Shown: in pieces, positions 31,801 to 34,382 of the stretch | How positions within the stretch are numbered: position 1 is the first letter of the stretch | How the letters are laid out: each line of letters starts with the position of its first letter | Assembly (NCBI GenBank): GCA_945889645.1 | Contig: CAMDCA010000021.1 | Coordinates: 1-34,382 of the forward strand | DNA: 34,382 bases | Source: Rhizobium sp. Q54 | GTDB lineage: Bacteria > Pseudomonadota > Alphaproteobacteria > UBA2966 > CAIVPW01 | Reading direction: 5' to 3' | The notes under the pieces: model-generated | What the model was told of the DNA's origin: nothing | Seen by the model: the letters and a program-made list of their open reading frames with translations, nothing else | Databases searched by the model: none | Translations under genes and position numbers: made by a program

Positions 31801-32337
31801 ATGTTCAAACTGTCCTTCCGCGCCACCCTCGTCCTTGCAGCGGCTTGCTGTGTTGCCGCCGCCCCCGCGGTAATAGCGCAGGTGCCCACCGTGGCGCCGG
31901 AGGTCGATGAGAAGGAAATGGTCGGCAACGCGCGCATCGTCGACACCGACATCCTCGAGGTGAACGGCCAGCGCTTTCAACTGTTCGGCATCGACGCGAT
32001 GGAGCAGGAGCAAAGCTGCTTCCTCAACGGCAAGCCGTGGTCGTGCGGCGCCGTCGCCTATCGCGAGATGGAAAAAATCCTGTTCGACGAGCGCGGGCCG
32101 GTGACGTGCACGCCGCGGCAGGACCCAAATCCGCAGCGCCGCGGCATGCCGTGGGGCACCTGCGCGATCAACGGCAAGGACATCGCCGAACTGATGGTGC
32201 GGCGCGGCATGGCAATCGCGGTGCGCGATCAAACGATGGACTATGTCGCCGCCGAAAAAGCCGCCGATACCGCCGGTGTGGGCGTGTGGCAAGGGCCGTT
32301 CATTCCACCCTGGGAGTACCGTCAACGTTTGCGTTGA
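31801..32337 (+). CDS. secreted SNase-like (thermonuclease fold) protein, probably altered active site
   Basis: The 178-residue protein has a signal peptide (about 1-26) and the staphylococcal-nuclease-like core: ARIVDTDILEVNGQRFQLFGIDAMEQEQ followed by NGKDIAELMVRRGMAIAV and AADTAGVGVWQGPF. By alignment by eye, the position of nuclease Arg35 is Gln (FQLFGID), and the DTPE box is DAME. The Asp and Glu positions remain. It may be a weak nuclease or a binding protein. Four Cys in the mature part suggest disulfides. No close partner gene. Confidence 0.8.
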   Translation: MFKLSFRATLVLAAACCVAAAPAVIAQVPTVAPEVDEKEMVGNARIVDTDILEVNGQRFQLFGIDAMEQEQSCFLNGKPWSCGAVAYREMEKILFDERGPVTCTPRQDPNPQRRGMPWGTCAINGKDIAELMVRRGMAIAVRDQTMDYVAAEKAADTAGVGVWQGPFIPPWEYRQRLR

Positions 32338-32386
32338 CAGGGTGAAAAGTGGTGGAACTCAAGGCGTTCAAGCACGCCCGGGCCGC

Positions 32387-32416
32387 TTGATTCACCTCGG
32401 CAATACACACTATGGT
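32387..32416 (+). promoter_or_regulatory. promoter of the TolQ-like operon
   Basis: TTGATT (32387-32392), an 18-base spacer and TATGGT (32411-32416) precede the operon. Transcription would start near 32423, inside the inverted repeat that follows. Confidence 0.6.
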
Positions 32417-32418
32417 GT

Positions 32419-32434
32419 CCGTCAGTTCTGACGG
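32419..32434. promoter_or_regulatory. perfect 16-base palindrome at the start of the TolQ-like operon
   Basis: CCGTCAGTTCTGACGG is a perfect inverted repeat (7-bp arms around TT) directly after the -10 element. It could be the operator of a dimeric repressor, or a 5' hairpin that protects the mRNA. Confidence 0.6.
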
Positions 32435-32485
32435 GGTATGGGCGCGGGCCTGAGATACTGCGTGCACTTGGGTGGGCAATACATC

Positions 32486-33280
32486 ATGAGCTCTTCTGAA
32501 CTTGCTGGCGGCGAGCGTTCTGGGCCGCGCGTGATCGTCACGCCGTTTGAGCTGCGCGACTACATGCTGCTTCTGCGTTGGCTGATCGTCGCATCACTTA
32601 TTGTGGTGGCGCTGTTCGCGGTCTTCCAGCTGGGACTCCTCCGCACGATGATCGCGGTTGACCGAACGTACTTGTCGAGCCTCGTGGTGCTGGTCTTCAT
32701 TGGCGCCACCATCCACTGCGGTTTCGCCACCGTCGCCGCTTCGCGCGAACTCAACACGGCGCGCCGTGTTGCCCGCGCCATCCGCAAGAATCCGGCCAGC
32801 TTTCGCCTTACCGAGAACGGCGAAGTTGCGCTGAACGACGGCTCGACGCTGCTGGCCGGCGTCATCACCGACCACATCCGCAACGTCATCATCAAGGCAC
32901 GCAACCCGAGCGACGAGCCGCTCGACCACACCATGCTGATGCACGCGCTCGCCGACACCTTGCGCAGCCGCCTGCAGGTCGGCGTGTTCATCGTTGATGC
33001 GCTGCCGAAGATCGGCCTCGTCGGCACGGTTATCGGCTTCATCCTCATGCTGGCGCCGATCCGCGGCATCGACAGCTTCGATCCGCTGACCCTGCGCGCG
33101 GCGATGGCCGACATGTCGAGCGGCATGGCGACCGCGTTGTCGGTCACCCTGACGGCTCTGATCGGTTCGATCATTCTGAAGCTGCAGTACTACTTCCTGG
33201 AAATCGGCACCATCGAGCTGCACTCGATCGTCGCCGAGACGACGGACATGTACGTCGTCCCTGCTCTGCAGACCGAGTAG
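32486..33280 (+). CDS. MotA/TolQ/ExbB-family proton channel protein
   Basis: The 264-residue protein has four likely membrane segments (about 33-51, 64-82, 168-190, 212-234). The last two carry the family signature: PKIGLVGTVIGFILML and DMSSGMATALSVTLTALIGSIILKL, as in TolQ/ExbB and MotA. Between the second and third segments lies a cytoplasmic region of about 85 residues. It should form an oligomeric ring that uses proton flow to move a partner. ATG 32486 is preferred (GGTGGG upstream); ATG 32438 would add 16 residues. The next gene encodes a small TolR/ExbD-like protein. Confidence 0.88.
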   Translation: MSSSELAGGERSGPRVIVTPFELRDYMLLLRWLIVASLIVVALFAVFQLGLLRTMIAVDRTYLSSLVVLVFIGATIHCGFATVAASRELNTARRVARAIRKNPASFRLTENGEVALNDGSTLLAGVITDHIRNVIIKARNPSDEPLDHTMLMHALADTLRSRLQVGVFIVDALPKIGLVGTVIGFILMLAPIRGIDSFDPLTLRAAMADMSSGMATALSVTLTALIGSIILKLQYYFLEIGTIELHSIVAETTDMYVVPALQTE

Positions 33281-33295
33281 CCGGGCCCCGTAGGC

Positions 33296-33309
33296 GAGGC
33301 TTCGGCCTC
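33296..33309 (+). promoter_or_regulatory. intercistronic UUCG-loop hairpin
   Basis: GAGGC-TTCG-GCCTC is a stable cUUCGg-type tetraloop hairpin between the channel gene and the next gene. The following AGGA is the ribosome-binding site of the second gene, so the hairpin may tune the ratio of subunits or protect the transcript. Confidence 0.6.
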
Positions 33310-33320
33310 AGGACGCACCC

Positions 33321-33938
33321 ATGAAGTCATCGGACGGCTTCTTCTACGAAGGCGAGGTGTTCTACCCGTTCCAGGACATGCTCTTTAATGCCCTGTTGAG
33401 CTTCACCTTCATGTTCTTGATCGCCTTCATGTTGATCAATCCGACCGCGCAGTCGGGCAAGATCGACCCGAAGGCGGAAGTCCTCATCACCATGAAGTGG
33501 CCGGACAATCATCCCGACGACGTCGATTTGTACGTCGAAGACCCGAACGGCGGTGTCGTGTGGTACCACGTCAAAGAAGCCGGACTGATGCACCTCGACC
33601 GCGACGATCGCGGCAACTATCGCGACACGATCGCGCTCGGCGAAAAGAAGATTCAGAACCCGCTCAACCAGGAAACCGTAACCCTTCGCGGCATCGTTCC
33701 GGGCGAGTACGTGATCAACGTGCACCACTTCCTCGCCAACGGAACCGAAGACGTTCCGGTCGAGGTAAAGGTGGAAAGGCTCAACCCGGACGTGTCTCTG
33801 GTTTTCTATACGACGCTGCATCTTGACCATAAGGGTCAGGAGCTCACCGCCGTCCGCTTCACAATGGACGAAAAGGGCGCGATCACCGACGTCAACCGTC
33901 GGCCCAAGACCCTAGTGCGCTCCAGGAAGGGAGCTTGA
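33321..33938 (+). CDS. TolR/ExbD-like membrane-anchored protein with a beta-sandwich-like domain
   Basis: The 205-residue protein has one N-terminal membrane segment (about 21-39) preceded by PFQDML; D19 stands where ExbD/TolR have their essential Asp in PFIDVML. The outside part is not a TolR domain. It has EVLITMKWPDNHPDDVDLYVEDPNGGVVWY, a DxDLxVxDPxG pattern as in DUF2135/YfaP-like domains, then TVTLRGIVPGEYVINVHHFLANG, which looks like a beta-sandwich with a possible calcium site. It probably couples proton flow through the upstream ring protein to an extracytoplasmic task. The downstream gene starts 8 bases later. Confidence 0.72.
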   Translation: MKSSDGFFYEGEVFYPFQDMLFNALLSFTFMFLIAFMLINPTAQSGKIDPKAEVLITMKWPDNHPDDVDLYVEDPNGGVVWYHVKEAGLMHLDRDDRGNYRDTIALGEKKIQNPLNQETVTLRGIVPGEYVINVHHFLANGTEDVPVEVKVERLNPDVSLVFYTTLHLDHKGQELTAVRFTMDEKGAITDVNRRPKTLVRSRKGA

Positions 33939-33945
33939 GGCGCCC

Positions 33946-34382
33946 ATGACGCTCGGTTACGTCGGAGTTATCGCGGCGTATGTCATCATCGCCGTTCTGT
34001 TGCTGAGCCTGAACATCGCGCCGCGCTGGGCGTGGTGGGTCAAGGCGACGGCGATCATCGTTACGGCGGCGTTCTTCGTCGTCACCTACTACTCGATGAT
34101 CGACCTGATGGGCTGGCCGGTGAAGGAACGCCTGCCGGAGAAGTTCCAGCTGCTGTGGGCCAAGGTCAATGAGCCCGACAAGCTGTTGAACCAGCCGGGC
34201 GCGATCTACATGTGGGTCGAGGCGCTGGACAAGAACAACGTGCCGAACGGCATTCCGCGCGCCTATCGCCTACCGTACACCCAGCCACTGGAGACCGGCA
34301 TCGAGAACGCACTAGACATGATCACCGCCGGCCAGGAAGTCGGCGGCACCGCCGAGATGTACGACCAAGAAGAGCAGGACCG
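33946..34382 (+). CDS. membrane protein of the channel operon, 3' end outside the window (partial)
   Basis: The open frame from ATG 33946 runs to the window end without a stop (145 residues). It begins with two membrane segments (about 5-25 and 31-50: YVGVIAAYVIIAVLLLSL and KATAIIVTAAFFVVTYYS), followed by a soluble region with QLLWAKVNEPDKLLNQPGAIYMWVEAL and RAYRLPYTQPLETGIENAL. I do not recognise the family. Its position 8 bases after the TolR/ExbD-like gene makes it the third member of the same operon. Confidence 0.8.
   Translation, partial: MTLGYVGVIAAYVIIAVLLLSLNIAPRWAWWVKATAIIVTAAFFVVTYYSMIDLMGWPVKERLPEKFQLLWAKVNEPDKLLNQPGAIYMWVEALDKNNVPNGIPRAYRLPYTQPLETGIENALDMITAGQEVGGTAEMYDQEEQD

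Noticed and set aside
32486-34382. Zorya-type defence system (ZorAB)
   Set aside because: ZorA has a very long cytoplasmic tail and ZorB an OmpA/MotB-type domain; neither is present, and no ZorC, ZorD or ZorE appears in the window.

Overview
The window is GC-rich, densely coded bacterial chromosome, most likely from an alphaproteobacterium, possibly Rhodospirillales-like. The evidence is a DUF2794 gene, two IalB-like genes next to rlmN, a BI-1 gene with a structured 5' leader, the pstCAB-phoU-phoB order, and a 6S-like RNA. No integrase, transposase, phage gene or CRISPR array was seen. The genus cannot be fixed from the sequence.

Layout. 1-4.9 kb: the phosphate operon pstC-pstA-pstB-phoU-phoB; pstS, and perhaps phoR, would lie to the left, outside the window. 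4.9-9.1 kb: an orphan BtuF/FecB-like binding protein, an O-methyltransferase behind a folded leader, two oligopeptide-type permeases without their ATPases or binding protein, and DUF2794. 9.1-10.3 kb: a BI-1 family gene on the minus strand with a ybhL-leader-like hairpin, back to back with a 6S-like RNA. 10.3-15.4 kb: a YbbP/YbbA-like ABC pair divergent from a TesA-like esterase, then a Sel1 protein and thpR. 15.6-17.4 kb: a minus-strand operon of zinc metallopeptidase, low-molecular-weight phosphatase and fructosamine kinase, probably for protein deglycation. 17.5-20.2 kb: a membrane protein of unknown function, a YkvA-like protein and two IalB-like secreted proteins. 20.2-24.5 kb: rlmN, argG, folD (behind a ZTP riboswitch), yggU, yggT and tRNA-Ala(CGC). 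24.6-29.8 kb: a cyclic-nucleotide-binding protein, a PQQ-type sugar dehydrogenase, a soluble hybrid histidine kinase, a glutamine amidotransferase and a FliL-like exported protein. 29.8-31.8 kb: methionine salvage mtnB-mtnD-mtnC. 31.8 kb to the end: an SNase-like secreted protein, then an operon of a TolQ/ExbB-like channel protein, a TolR/ExbD-like protein carrying a beta-sandwich-like domain, and a third membrane protein cut by the window end.

The regulatory layer is rich for a housekeeping region. It includes a ZTP riboswitch, a 6S-like RNA, a ybhL-like leader, an unexplained folded leader with a 9-codon ORF, two families of dispersed palindromic repeats concentrated at convergent gene ends, and several promoters placed so close to the ATG that the mRNAs would be leaderless. 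The best candidate for an undescribed system is the proton-channel-like operon at the right end: the small subunit keeps an Asp at the ExbD position but carries a DxDLxV-type extracytoplasmic domain in place of a TolR domain.
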